From Thermaceae bacterium (lineage in GTDB: Bacteria > Deinococcota > Deinococci > Deinococcales > Thermaceae): a stretch of 39,728 bases of DNA. The notes under the pieces are model-generated. The model saw only the letters and a program-made list of their open reading frames with translations, was not told where the DNA came from and did not search any database. Location of the stretch: positions 1 through 39,728 of the forward strand of contig JADMIM010000027.1 in the NCBI GenBank assembly GCA_015478585.1, written 5' to 3'. The position numbers and the translations under genes were made by a program. Position 1 is the stretch's first letter; the number at the start of each line of letters is the position of its first letter. Below, in pieces: positions 23,231 to 32,169 of the stretch.

Positions 23231-24463
23231 ATGGCCCAAACCCAAGTCGAGATTTTTCCCAGCGGCCTTACCTTGGCCGTAGAAGAACAACCCTGGAATC
23301 CCGGTGTGGCTTTGCAATTGTTGCTTCCGGTAGGGGTCACCACCGACCCCGAGGGCCTCGAGGGGGCCGCCTCGTTGATTGAGGGCTGGCTCTGGAAGGG
23401 GGCCGGGGTGCGGGATGCGCGGGCCTTCGCCGAAGTGCTGGACGACCTCGGGGTGCGGCGGGGCAGCGGCTCGGGACTGGAGTACACCACCTTTGCCGCA
23501 CAGTTCCTCCAGGACAAACTGGAGGCGGTCTTGGAGCTTTACGCCGACCTCTTGTTGCGTCCGCAGTTGCCTGGGGAGGGCCTCGAGGCGGTACGCCAAG
23601 TGGCCCTGCAAGAACTTGCCTCCATCGAAGACCAACCTTCCAAAAAGATGTTTACAGCCCTGCGGCGCGAGGTGTTTTCTAGCAACCACGGGCGTAGCGC
23701 GGCGGGAACCAAGCAGGGTTTGGAGAAGGCCTCAGCAGAGGTTCTAGGCCAGGATTTTGCCAATCGTTTCACGGCCAGTGGTGCGATTGTGGCCCTGGTC
23801 GGTGGGATCTCTCTCCCAGCGGCCAGGGAAGCCACACTAAAAGCCTTTGCCGCCTGGGGGGGCCAGGCGGCTGCTTCCCCTGCGGTTAGGCTCAACCCAC
23901 CCCACCCAGTACACATCGAGCAGGACACCTCCCAGACCCAAATCGGCCTGATTTATCCTGATATCTCCTTCGGCCACCCCGAGTTTTACAGCGCTCGCCT
24001 GGCGGCCCAGGTGCTCTCGGGAGGGATGGGTAGCCGCTTGTTCAGTGAAGTTCGCGAGAAGCGGGGGTTGGTGTATTCGGTGTATGCCTCGCCGGGCGGG
24101 GTCAAGGGGTATAGCTATCTCTCGGCCTACGCCGGAACCATGCCGGGCCGGGCCGACGAAACCCTGCGGGTGTTGCAAGGTGAAATTGAGCGGTTGGCTC
24201 AGGGGGTGAGCCTGGAGGAACTCAAGCGGGCCAAAATCGGACTACGCACCGCCTTGGTGATGGGCGAGGAATCGGCACGATCACGGGTAGCGAGCATCAC
24301 TCGAGACCTCTACTTGCTGGGCCGAGTGCGCACCCTGGAGGAAATTGAGGCCGGAATTGCCGCGGTGGATCTGGAGCGAATCAACCGCTATCTGAGCGCA
24401 AACCCCTACCACAATCCCTGGATTGCAACGCTAGGGCCGGTTGAAGTAGCCAGTGTGGGCTGA
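23231..24463 (+). CDS. M16-family peptidase-like protein, inactive subunit
   Basis: The 410-residue protein has the M16 fold pattern (GLEGAASLIEGWLWKGAG early, SGGMGSRLFSEVREKRGLVYSV late), but the zinc site HxxEH is replaced by SLIEG at 48-52, so it cannot bind the catalytic zinc. It is followed 118 bases later by an M16 gene with an intact site, matching the heterodimeric M16 pairs described in Thermus (TTHA1264/1265, from memory). It would be the substrate-binding, non-catalytic partner. TATACT lies eight bases before the ATG at 23231, indicating a leaderless mRNA. The longer frame from 23180 is therefore not used. Confidence 0.9.
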   Translation: MAQTQVEIFPSGLTLAVEEQPWNPGVALQLLLPVGVTTDPEGLEGAASLIEGWLWKGAGVRDARAFAEVLDDLGVRRGSGSGLEYTTFAAQFLQDKLEAVLELYADLLLRPQLPGEGLEAVRQVALQELASIEDQPSKKMFTALRREVFSSNHGRSAAGTKQGLEKASAEVLGQDFANRFTASGAIVALVGGISLPAAREATLKAFAAWGGQAAASPAVRLNPPHPVHIEQDTSQTQIGLIYPDISFGHPEFYSARLAAQVLSGGMGSRLFSEVREKRGLVYSVYASPGGVKGYSYLSAYAGTMPGRADETLRVLQGEIERLAQGVSLEELKRAKIGLRTALVMGEESARSRVASITRDLYLLGRVRTLEEIEAGIAAVDLERINRYLSANPYHNPWIATLGPVEVASVG

Positions 24464-24581
24464 TTGCATCAGGACTTCAATCCAGGACATCCCGCATCCG
24501 TCCCCGAGGGCCTCATTTAGCATGAAGACTGCTCGAGAAGCCCTTTCCACTTGCCAGGGGCTGTTTTAGAAAAGGTTATCC

Positions 24582-25823
24582 ATGACTCAAACCCCAACCA
24601 CCGAGTTCAAACAAACTGTGCTGGACAATGGTCTGACCATCATCGCCGAAGTGAACCCCCAGGCCCAAAGCACGGCCCTGGGCTACTTTGTCAAGACCGG
24701 CAGCCGCGATGAGACCGCGCAAATCTCGGGGCTGTCGCATTTTCTCGAGCACATGACCTTTAAGGGAACCGCCCAGCGCGACGCGGTGGCGGTCAACCTC
24801 GAGTTCGACGTGCTGGGGGCACAATATAACGCCTATACCAGCGAGGAAAACACCGTTTACTACGGGGCGGTGCTACCGGAGTTTGGGCCCAGCCTGCTCG
24901 AGCTGTGGACTGATCTGATGCGCCCCTCACTGCGCCCTGAAGACTTCGAGTTGGAGAAAAAGGTCATTTTGGAGGAAATCGAACTCTATAAAGACCGCCC
25001 CAGCACCATGCTCTTTGACTGGGGACGCGAGCGCTACTTCGCCGGACACCCCTTGGGAAACAGCGTGCTGGGAACGGCCCAGAGCATCAGCGATTTGAGC
25101 CTGGAGCAGATGCAAACCTACCACGCCCGCCGATATACCCCCGCCAATATGGTTCTGGGGCTGGCTGGAAACCTGAACTGGGAAATGATGCTCGCACAAG
25201 CCCAGGAGCTTACGGCGGGTTGGGTTGGGGGTGAGGCCCCACGGGCCTATCCAGCCTTGCGCAGCCGCACCGGCCAGGCCAGAGAGCCTTACGCCAAGGC
25301 CACGCAGGTCTATATGGCTCTGATGGCCCCTGGGGTTGCCGCGCAAGACCCCCGCCGCTACGCCATGAGCCTGCTCGCCAATATTCTAGGCGAAGAGGGC
25401 AACAGCAGGCTGTACTGGGCGCTGACCGATACGGGCCTGGTGGAATCGGTATCGGCAGGGAGCGATGAATCTGACGGGGCAGGATTATTCTACGTCTATG
25501 CCCAGACCGACAGCGCCAACGAGGCCCAAGTTAGGGCGATTTTGCAAGACCAACTCGAGCATCTCGAGCAGGGCGGCGTGAGCCAGAGTGAACTCCGCTC
25601 GGCTAAAAATAAGCTGGCCACGGGCCTGGTTTTTGCAGGTGAGACCCCCCTGCAGCGTCTTTTTAGCCTAGGCCTCAACTACGTCTACAACCGAACCTAC
25701 GAGCCCCTGAGCGAAACCGCGGCCCGGGTCGAGGCGGTCTCGCTGGCCGAGATCAACGGACTGCTCGAGTCCAAGCCCTTGAGCCAAAGTTTTTTGTACA
25801 GCCTGGTTCCCGCCGGGTCTTGA
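24582..25823 (+). CDS. M16-family zinc peptidase, catalytic subunit
   Basis: The 413-residue protein has the zinc site SHFLEHMTFKG (His53, Glu56, His57) and the third ligand in the EEIELYKD segment near 131-134. The C-terminal half has NILGEEGNSRLYWALTDTGLVESVSAG, the second M16 domain. With the upstream inactive paralogue it should form a heterodimeric chamber that degrades peptides. No signal peptide is visible, so it is probably cytoplasmic. AAAAGG lies about six bases before the ATG. The stop is three bases from that of the convergent CAP gene. Confidence 0.94.
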   Translation: MTQTPTTEFKQTVLDNGLTIIAEVNPQAQSTALGYFVKTGSRDETAQISGLSHFLEHMTFKGTAQRDAVAVNLEFDVLGAQYNAYTSEENTVYYGAVLPEFGPSLLELWTDLMRPSLRPEDFELEKKVILEEIELYKDRPSTMLFDWGRERYFAGHPLGNSVLGTAQSISDLSLEQMQTYHARRYTPANMVLGLAGNLNWEMMLAQAQELTAGWVGGEAPRAYPALRSRTGQAREPYAKATQVYMALMAPGVAAQDPRRYAMSLLANILGEEGNSRLYWALTDTGLVESVSAGSDESDGAGLFYVYAQTDSANEAQVRAILQDQLEHLEQGGVSQSELRSAKNKLATGLVFAGETPLQRLFSLGLNYVYNRTYEPLSETAARVEAVSLAEINGLLESKPLSQSFLYSLVPAGS

Positions 25824-25826
25824 GCC

Positions 25827-26375
25827 CTATCGCGGTTTGCCAAAATCCAATGTCCAGTAGGTATTGAAGGTATCGCCGCTCGAGCCGCGTACCAGTGCGG
25901 CCCCCATGGCCCTGAAGGAGGCTTGCTTGATGACCTCGCAGTGACCGGAGGTGCTGGCCAGCCAGGCCCTCAGCACGGTATCCATGCTGGGTTGTCCAGC
26001 GGCGATGTTCTCGCCTATAGTTGCCCACCGATAACCTGCTCGAGTCACCCTATCTCCCAGGCTCGAGCCATCTGAGCCGGTATGGGAGAAAAAATTATGT
26101 TGCTGCATATCCTGGCTGTGGGCGCGGGCAGCAGCCTCGAGTTGGGCGCTCCAGGTCAGGGCGGCCAGCGGTCTGGGAAAAACCCGCTTGGGACAACGGC
26201 AGGGCGTGGCTCGGATGCGGTTGACGGCCTGCAGAAAAGTGCTTGGGTTCAGACCGCTACCCGCAGCGCTAAAGCCCAGGCGGCTACAAGGGGGTAAGGT
26301 TTGGCCCTGGGCTAAAGCAGGAATCACCCACAGGCTCAAAGCCAGCCCGAGCATCAGAAATCTCAGCTTCGGCAT
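25827..26375 (-). CDS. Secreted CAP-domain (SCP/PR1-like) protein
   Basis: The 182-residue protein has a Sec signal (MPKLRFLMLGLALSLWVIPALAQ), then a CAP domain: FLQAVNRIRA, AHSQDMQQHNFFSHTGSDGSS, GENIAAG and TSGHCEVIKQASFRAMGAAL. Four cysteines lie in the mature N-terminal half and the GHC motif and may form disulfides. Function in bacteria is poorly known. The ATG at 26375 is chosen because it begins the signal peptide. The gene is divergent from another CAP gene at 26588, with a long palindrome between them. Confidence 0.9.
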   Translation of the reverse strand: MPKLRFLMLGLALSLWVIPALAQGQTLPPCSRLGFSAAGSGLNPSTFLQAVNRIRATPCRCPKRVFPRPLAALTWSAQLEAAARAHSQDMQQHNFFSHTGSDGSSLGDRVTRAGYRWATIGENIAAGQPSMDTVLRAWLASTSGHCEVIKQASFRAMGAALVRGSSGDTFNTYWTLDFGKPR

Positions 26376-26440
26376 GGCTGCATTTTGCCCCAAAGCTTTC
26401 TGAGTTTGCTGGCGGTTTCTCCGGCCCACAAATAATACCA

Positions 26441-26484
26441 AGTTGGGTTAGGTCGTCACCGAACGGTGACGACCTAACCCAACT
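26441..26484. repeat. Perfect 21-bp inverted repeat between divergent CAP genes
   Basis: Bases 26441-26461 are the exact reverse complement of 26464-26484 with only AA between. It lies 66 bases upstream of one CAP gene and about 100 bases upstream of the other. It is followed by no U-run, so a terminator role is unlikely. Confidence 0.85.
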
Positions 26485-26500
26485 GACGGGAGTTAACTAG

Positions 26501-26560
26501 GCTTCACCAAGATGGGCCTCTAAAAAGCTTGACAAACTATCTTTGTGAAGCTGGTATAAA
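26501..26560 (+). promoter_or_regulatory. Promoter region of the second CAP gene with inverted repeat
   Basis: TTGACA (26529-26534) and TATAAA (26555-26560) are 20 bases apart. GGTATA within this segment gives 18-base spacing. GCTTCACCAAG (26501-26511) and CTTTGTGAAGC (26541-26551) form a near-perfect inverted repeat around the -35 box, a possible operator. Confidence 0.5.
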
Positions 26561-26587
26561 CCCCTCTGACCAGGCTGAGGTCGTAGG

Positions 26588-27502
26588 ATGCGAGAGATGA
26601 AAGTTTTGTTGTTGCTGCTCACAGCTTTGGCCTCGCTGGCCCTGGGTCAGACGGCTTTGGAGCTCGAGGTGTTGCAGCGTACCAATCAGGCGCGCTTGGA
26701 GCACGGCCTTCCGCCCTTGCAGTGGGAAAACCTGGCCTATAAAGCGGCTATGGGTCATGCCCAGGACATGCTGAATCGGAACTACTTCGCCCACGAGACC
26801 CCCGAGGGTCTGACTTCTGCTGACCGAATGTGGGCGGCAGGCTTGATGGAAGTGGTCTGCGGGGAAAACCTAGCTAGCTTTAGCGGCTATCCCGATGGCG
26901 AAATTCCCCAGCGCTCCCTCACCGGTTGGATGAACAGCCCCGGCCACCGGGCCAACTTGCTCAACTCCAACTACACCCATCTGGGCGTGGCCTTGGTGCG
27001 CAAAGGCGACAAGGTGATGGTGGTGCAAAACTTTGTGGGACGACCCTTCGACCCGCAAATTACCCGTACGCCCACAGTGGCCCAGCGTGCGGTGATGGTT
27101 CTTGTGGGCTCGGCTCCTGGCAAGCTGGGGGTGTTCGTGGGAGGTGGGCTATATGCCGCTCTGGAGTCGGTTTTTAACACCCGGCTCGAGCTGCCTCCTG
27201 GAGCCCAGCCCAACTATGCTCTCTACGACGGTAAAGCCTGGATGGCGGTGCAGCCTGGGCAACACGGGCTTCGACTGACAGGCAACCTTCAGAAAATCCC
27301 TGCTCCCGGAACTTTGGTGCGTTTTTCCTTGCCTGCCGGGAGGTTCAACCTCTCGGTGGGAGCGCAGCCGCGCTTCTGGGAAAACCTCGACGGCCCGGCG
27401 CAGCTCGAGCTAACCCTGCCCAACACCCTCGAGGCGCTGTGGATTGGGATCCGCCAGGGCGACCAAATCCATTTCACCGAGCGTATTTCGCTGGGAAAGT
27501 AA
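26588..27502 (+). CDS. Secreted CAP-domain protein with C-terminal extension
   Basis: The 304-residue protein has a short signal (MKVLLLLLTALASLALGQ, from residue 4), then a CAP domain to about residue 155: LQRTNQARLEHGLPPLQW, GHAQDMLNRNYFAHETPEG, GENLASFSGY, GWMNSPGHRANLLNSNYTHLGVAL. The last 150 residues are predicted beta-rich and match nothing I recognise. It is divergent from the smaller CAP gene. GAGG lies about seven bases before the first ATG, though the second ATG (26597) is also possible. Confidence 0.9.
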   Translation: MREMKVLLLLLTALASLALGQTALELEVLQRTNQARLEHGLPPLQWENLAYKAAMGHAQDMLNRNYFAHETPEGLTSADRMWAAGLMEVVCGENLASFSGYPDGEIPQRSLTGWMNSPGHRANLLNSNYTHLGVALVRKGDKVMVVQNFVGRPFDPQITRTPTVAQRAVMVLVGSAPGKLGVFVGGGLYAALESVFNTRLELPPGAQPNYALYDGKAWMAVQPGQHGLRLTGNLQKIPAPGTLVRFSLPAGRFNLSVGAQPRFWENLDGPAQLELTLPNTLEALWIGIRQGDQIHFTERISLGK

Positions 27503-27619
27503 ACCCCCCTCGAGCCAAAGCGGTTTTCATGAATCTGGGATATCAGACTTCTTGTAAAAGTCGCTGATAGCTCATAACTGATAGCCAGTAAGTCTGTCCG
27601 AAACGATCGCTCGAGATAG

Positions 27620-27642
27620 CTTTGGATATAATTTCGCCAAAG
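27620..27642 (+). promoter_or_regulatory. Candidate operator over a TATAAT box upstream of glpK
   Basis: CTTTGG (27620-27625) and CCAAAG (27637-27642) form an inverted repeat spanning a perfect TATAAT (27627-27632). A second -10-like TAGAAT lies at 27710-27715, closer to the gene. A repressor binding here would block the upstream promoter. Confidence 0.45.
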
Positions 27643-27739
27643 GTATATTCGCTGTGCTTATCTGAGATTTTTGCCTCTGGGAGCGGCGGAAAAAATCATA
27701 AAACCACGATAGAATGAGACCCACTGCCAAGGAGCGCTC

Positions 27740-29227
27740 ATGAACTATCTATTGGCCCTCGACCAAGGCACTACCAGTAGCCGTGCAATCCTGTTTGATC
27801 TGGATGGTCGGGTCATCGCTAAAGCCCAGCAGGAGTTTACCCAGTATTTTCCCCAGCCGGGGCTGGTCGAGCACGATGCGCTCGAGATTTGGCAGTCGCA
27901 AATCCAGACCGCCAGGGAAGCTATCCACCGAGCAAAAATCGTGCCCGCGCAGATAGCCGCGCTTGGCATCACCAACCAGCGCGAGACGGTGGTGTTGTGG
28001 GAGCGGGAGAGCGGCAAGCCGGTCTACCGGGCCATCGTCTGGCAAGACCGCCGCACGGCAGCGCGGTGTGACGACCTCAAAACCACGGGCTTGGAGCCAA
28101 CCTTTCGCCAAAAAACCGGCCTGGTGCTCGACCCCTATTTCTCGGGAACCAAGCTGGCCTGGTTGCTGGACAATGTTTCTGGATTGCGGGGAAGAGCCGA
28201 AAACGGTGAACTCTGCTTTGGCACGGTAGATAGCTGGCTGATGTTCAACCTGAGCGGTGGCAAAGTCCATGCTACCGATGTGAGCAATGCCTCGCGCACC
28301 CTGCTCTTCAACCTGCGCGATATGGCCTGGGACGACGATTTGCTGGGGATTCTCGGCATCCCCAAGGCCCTGCTACCCGAAGTAAAGCCTTCCGCCGGGC
28401 TTTACGCTGAGACTGTACCCGACCTGCTCGGCGCGGCGATTCCGATTGCCGGGGTGGCGGGCGACCAGCAGGCTGCGCTGTTTGGGCAGGCTTGTTTCGG
28501 GCCAGGGATGGCAAAAAACACCTATGGTACGGGCTGCTTCATGCTGATGAACACCGGACACCAGCCTGTGGGGTCACAGCAGGGTTTGCTGAGCACGGTG
28601 GCCTGGCAAGTGGAGGGCCAAAGGCCGGAATATGCCCTCGAGGGCAGTGTTTTTATGGCGGGAGCGGTGGTGCAGTGGCTGCGCGATGGACTGGGCATTC
28701 TTCAGCATTCGTCGGACGTGGAGCCCCTGGCTCGCCAGGTTCCTGATACCGGCGGGGTGTATCTGGTTCCAGCCTTCGTGGGGCTGGGCGCACCTTACTG
28801 GGATGCTTATGCGCGGGGAACCATCGTGGGAATGACGCGCGGCACTACCCGTATGCATCTGGCCAGGGCCGCCCTCGAGGGCATTGCCTATCAAAGCCGT
28901 GACCTGTTGGAAGCGATGGAAGCAGATTCCAGCTTGAAACTCTCGGAACTGCGCGTAGACGGTGGAGCCAGCCAGAATGACCTGCTCATGCAGTTCCAGT
29001 CAGACATCGTAGGAACACCCGTGCTGCGCCCGGAAGTTACCGAAACCACGGCACTGGGAGCAGCTTACCTGGCCGGTATCGGGGTGGGGGCAATAGACCA
29101 AGCCACCATTGGGGAGCGTTGGGCGGTGGGCCGCCGGTTCGAGCCCCAGATGCCCCTGGAGGAGCGCGAAAAACTCTATAGAGGTTGGAAAAAAGCGGTG
29201 GAACGGGCCAAATCCTGGGTGGAATAG
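27740..29227 (+). CDS. glpK: Glycerol kinase
   Basis: The 495-residue FGGY-family kinase phosphorylates glycerol to glycerol-3-phosphate. Visible hallmarks are the N-terminal phosphate loop [32 protein letters not shown], the [13 protein letters not shown] segment, [11 protein letters not shown], and [17 protein letters not shown] in the C-terminal domain. The length is normal. AAGGAGC lies eight bases before the ATG. No glycerol facilitator or dehydrogenase gene is adjacent. The region upstream has a possible operator over a TATAAT box. Confidence 0.97.
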   Translation: MNYLLALDQGTTSSRAILFDLDGRVIAKAQQEFTQYFPQPGLVEHDALEIWQSQIQTAREAIHRAKIVPAQIAALGITNQRETVVLWERESGKPVYRAIVWQDRRTAARCDDLKTTGLEPTFRQKTGLVLDPYFSGTKLAWLLDNVSGLRGRAENGELCFGTVDSWLMFNLSGGKVHATDVSNASRTLLFNLRDMAWDDDLLGILGIPKALLPEVKPSAGLYAETVPDLLGAAIPIAGVAGDQQAALFGQACFGPGMAKNTYGTGCFMLMNTGHQPVGSQQGLLSTVAWQVEGQRPEYALEGSVFMAGAVVQWLRDGLGILQHSSDVEPLARQVPDTGGVYLVPAFVGLGAPYWDAYARGTIVGMTRGTTRMHLARAALEGIAYQSRDLLEAMEADSSLKLSELRVDGGASQNDLLMQFQSDIVGTPVLRPEVTETTALGAAYLAGIGVGAIDQATIGERWAVGRRFEPQMPLEEREKLYRGWKKAVERAKSWVE

Positions 29228-29228
29228 A

Positions 29229-29345
29229 TCAGCCCTCGAGCCCTGTGGGTTTTTCTGGCGGTTCACCCCGCAATCCTTGGGCCAGCAGCACCAGCATCGG
29301 CCAGCCCACCACTACCGCCAAAAACACAAATGACAGCATGTCCAT
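29229..29345 (-). CDS. Small membrane protein (38 residues), not in usual gene length range
   Basis: The frame reads MDMLSFVFLAVVVGWPMLVL and continues to a polar tail ending in Gly-Leu-Glu-Gly. It consists of one membrane helix and a short Pro/Glu tail. Its own promoter, TTGACC-N18-TTTAAT, ends eight bases before the ATG, so translation would be leaderless. It is convergent with glpK, whose stop is two bases away. The promoter fit and clean helix support a real gene. No homologue is known to me. Confidence 0.5.
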   Translation of the reverse strand: MDMLSFVFLAVVVGWPMLVLLAQGLRGEPPEKPTGLEG

Positions 29346-29353
29346 GTCTGGAG

Positions 29354-29383
29354 ATTAAAAGATCCCTGTCAGCGAGTGGTCAA
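29354..29383 (-). promoter_or_regulatory. Promoter of the 38-residue membrane protein
   Basis: TTGACC (29383-29378) and TTTAAT (29359-29354) on the minus strand have 18-base spacing. The -10 box lies eight bases from the ATG. Confidence 0.55.
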
Positions 29384-29456
29384 AGCGGTGGGCCAAGAGT
29401 ACCCTCTGAAGCGGCGATTGGCTTGTGTGAGATGAGAAAAGGCTCGAGGCAATTGC

Positions 29457-29672
29457 TCACTCGAGCGTGACATCGCCTTTGCTATCACGGGCTTTCCTGA
29501 ACTTCTGGTTGGCCCGAATGCCCGCATCGAAGTCAATATCGGCGGGGGGCAGGTCGTCCATCTCTACAATCACCGAGGGGTTGCTGGGGGTGGAGGCAGA
29601 CCGGTTGGAGCGGGCTAAATAGACCACCATTGCCGCTACCAGCAGTAGCACCCCTACCACAATCCAGGCCAT
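29457..29672 (-). CDS. Small single-pass membrane protein
   Basis: The 71-residue protein has one N-terminal helix (WIVVGVLLLVAAMVVYLA) followed by a charged, Asp-rich tail (VEMDDLPPADIDFDAG). No family is recognised. A GCTCGAG/CTCGAGC hairpin spans its stop codon. It lies downstream of recG on the same strand, with a 77-base gap, and may be co-transcribed. Confidence 0.6.
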   Translation of the reverse strand: MAWIVVGVLLLVAAMVVYLARSNRSASTPSNPSVIVEMDDLPPADIDFDAGIRANQKFRKARDSKGDVTLE

Positions 29673-29749
29673 GCCCCATGCTACCGCGCCAAAGGAGGGC
29701 GTAACAGCCCCGATCGAGCGTTACTTGCTACCTGCGGCGTTAACACGCT

Positions 29750-32119
29750 TCAAATAACTTCCCTAAAGCCGATGGCCTCGGCCCTGGCTTGCAATTCCCG
29801 CTTGAGCAGGGCGTGTTGGGGGGCATCCAGATAGGGGTCGGCCTCCAGGATTTGCTTGGCGAAGGCTCGAGTGCGCTCGATGATTTCCTGGTCGGAGGCC
29901 AGGTCGCCAATGCGCAAGTCTGGCATTCCCGATTGCCGCAGGCCCCGCAGTTCACCAGGGCCACGCAATTCCAGGTCTTTCTCGGCGATGAAAAAGCCGT
30001 CGTTGGACTCCTCGATCACCTTTAGGCGGCTCAGGGTTTTCTTCGAGGAATCCCCCGCGATCAGGATGCAGTAGGCTTCCAGCCCGCTGCGCCCTACCCG
30101 TCCTCGCAGTTGGTGAAGCTGGGCTAGCCCGAAGCGCTCGGCGTTCTCGATGACCATTAGCGTGGCTTGGGGGATATCCACACCCACCTCGATTACCGTG
30201 GTGGATACCAGCAGGTCGAACTTGCCCGCCTTGAAGCGCTCCATCACCTGGTCTTTCTCCTCGGCCCGCATCTTGCCGTGCAGCAGGTCTATGCGCACCT
30301 CGGGGAGAATGATTTCCAACTCTTCTCTGAGCTTGGTAGCTGCCGCCAACTCGCTCATGCCTTCGGCCTCACTCTCCTCGATCATTGGGGTCACCACGAA
30401 GACCTGGTGACCCTCGAGGATTTCCTTACGAGAAAAGGCATAAGCCTGCGAGCGCAGCTTGTGGGTCAGCACTTTGGTCTGAACCGGGATGCGTCCGGGT
30501 GGGAGTTCGTCAATCTGGGAAACCTCTAAGTCGCCGTAGAGAGTCAGGGCCAGCGAGCGCGGGATGGGGGTAGCCGACATCACCAGCAAGTCGGGGCGGC
30601 TGGAGAGCAGGGCCCGGCGCTGCATCACCCCAAAGCGGTGCTCCTCGTCTATGACGGCCAGCCCCAGGTCGCGGAACTCCACGCTCTCTTGAATCAGAGC
30701 GTGAGTGCCCACCACCACGTGAGTCTGGGTGGCTTTCAAGCGGTCATAGACCGCGCGTTTCTCGGCCATGCTCATCGAACCCACCAGCAAGTCCACGCTG
30801 ATGCCCAGTGGGAAGAGGTATTGGGTGAGGCTGGCAAAATGCTGCTTGGCGAGGATTTCCGTAGGGGCCATCATGGCCCCCTGGGCATCGTTCTGGGCCG
30901 CAACATACAAAGCCGCTGCGGCTACGGCGGTCTTGCCCGAGCCCACATCGCCCTGTACCAACCGGGCCATCTGCCGCTCGCTCTGCATATCGCTGAGGAT
31001 TTCGTTCAGCACCCGCTCCTGTGCCCCGGTGAAGGCAAAGGGCAGCACCGAGCGGAACTTCGCCACCATCCCCGGCGTGACCCGGAAAGTGCGCCCCAAA
31101 AGGGCCGAGTTCCCCGACTGGAGCATCACTTTCAGCTCCAAGAGCAAAAACTCGTCGAACTTCAGACGGTACAGGGCTTGCTCGAGGGCGGCCTCGGAAT
31201 CGGGGAAATGGGCCTGGCGCAGGGCGGAATCCAAACCGCACAGGGCAGAGAGCTTAGAGTCTAGAGCTTCCTGCCCTCTGCTTAAATACGGCTCGAGCAT
31301 ATCCGGTATCTGCGCGAACGCCTCGAGCCCCCGCCAGGCAGTTCGGCGTAGAAAAGCCTGCCCCACCCCTTCCTTGGCCGGGTACACCGGCACGATGCGC
31401 CCGGTGGAAAGCGATTCGCCCGCTTCGTCCTCGAAATACTCCACCATGATCGAGATATTGCTGCCCCGTCGCTGCACTTTTCCCGAGAGCACGATGGAAG
31501 CTCCTTCGGGAATCTGCTTCAAGACCCAGGGCTGGTTGAACCACACCGCCGTGAACTTCCAGCCCCAAGCATCCATCAGCCGTACCTGCACGAGCTGGAT
31601 GCCACGCTTGGGGGTCTTGACCAGCTCCCGGCTCAAAACCTTGCCCAGCACGGTGGCTTTCTGCCCCTCTTCAATTTCCTGCACGCTTTGCAGGGTGCGG
31701 CGATCCTCGTAGCGGCGCGGGTAGGTGTGCAGCAGGTCGCGCAGCACACGAATACCGAGTTCGCTCAGCTTTTTCTTGCCGCCTGGCCCCAGGGCTAGGG
31801 CCTCGACGGAGGTGTCGAAGGTGATATCCAGGGGGTCGGAGGAAGGCGGGAGGGGGGAAGTGGGAGCGGAGAGGCCAGGATTGGCCTTTGCTTGCGGCCT
31901 TCCATCCAACAGGCCAATAGCCTGGTTTAGCCGCTGGATACGCTCGAGGTGGCCCAGCTCGCGGTAGCCCGTCAGGGCCTGGCGTACCTCGGGGAAGGGC
32001 TGGCCCAGGTTCTCGATGAGCTTCTCGAGGCCGCCCGCCACCACTTTGTCCTCGGCTCCGGTAGCGAGTTCGCGGCGCAAGGGGCGCAACAGGCGGTCTT
32101 TGAGTTCCTGCGGGGTCAC
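29750..32119 (-). CDS. recG: ATP-dependent DNA helicase RecG
   Basis: The 789-residue enzyme reverses stalled replication forks and migrates branched DNA. The N-terminal wedge/OB domain contains RRYEDRRTL. The helicase core follows, with Walker A GDVGSGKTAVAAAAL, APTEILAKQH, DEEHRFGV (motif II, DEEH where many have DEQH), SATPIPRSLALTLYGD, and motifs V/VI TTVIEVGVDIPQA and QLRGRVGRS. An N-terminal extension of about 110 residues precedes the wedge, with a Pro/Ser-rich linker. The start is GTG at 32119, with TAAAAT six bases upstream, a leaderless layout. The downstream neighbour is a small membrane protein. Confidence 0.97.
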   Translation of the reverse strand: MTPQELKDRLLRPLRRELATGAEDKVVAGGLEKLIENLGQPFPEVRQALTGYRELGHLERIQRLNQAIGLLDGRPQAKANPGLSAPTSPLPPSSDPLDITFDTSVEALALGPGGKKKLSELGIRVLRDLLHTYPRRYEDRRTLQSVQEIEEGQKATVLGKVLSRELVKTPKRGIQLVQVRLMDAWGWKFTAVWFNQPWVLKQIPEGASIVLSGKVQRRGSNISIMVEYFEDEAGESLSTGRIVPVYPAKEGVGQAFLRRTAWRGLEAFAQIPDMLEPYLSRGQEALDSKLSALCGLDSALRQAHFPDSEAALEQALYRLKFDEFLLLELKVMLQSGNSALLGRTFRVTPGMVAKFRSVLPFAFTGAQERVLNEILSDMQSERQMARLVQGDVGSGKTAVAAAALYVAAQNDAQGAMMAPTEILAKQHFASLTQYLFPLGISVDLLVGSMSMAEKRAVYDRLKATQTHVVVGTHALIQESVEFRDLGLAVIDEEHRFGVMQRRALLSSRPDLLVMSATPIPRSLALTLYGDLEVSQIDELPPGRIPVQTKVLTHKLRSQAYAFSRKEILEGHQVFVVTPMIEESEAEGMSELAAATKLREELEIILPEVRIDLLHGKMRAEEKDQVMERFKAGKFDLLVSTTVIEVGVDIPQATLMVIENAERFGLAQLHQLRGRVGRSGLEAYCILIAGDSSKKTLSRLKVIEESNDGFFIAEKDLELRGPGELRGLRQSGMPDLRIGDLASDQEIIERTRAFAKQILEADPYLDAPQHALLKRELQARAEAIGFREVI

Positions 32120-32169
32120 AGGAGTATTTTACTGGGGCCTGGGCCTACCCTTTGGGTGCGCCTTGACTT

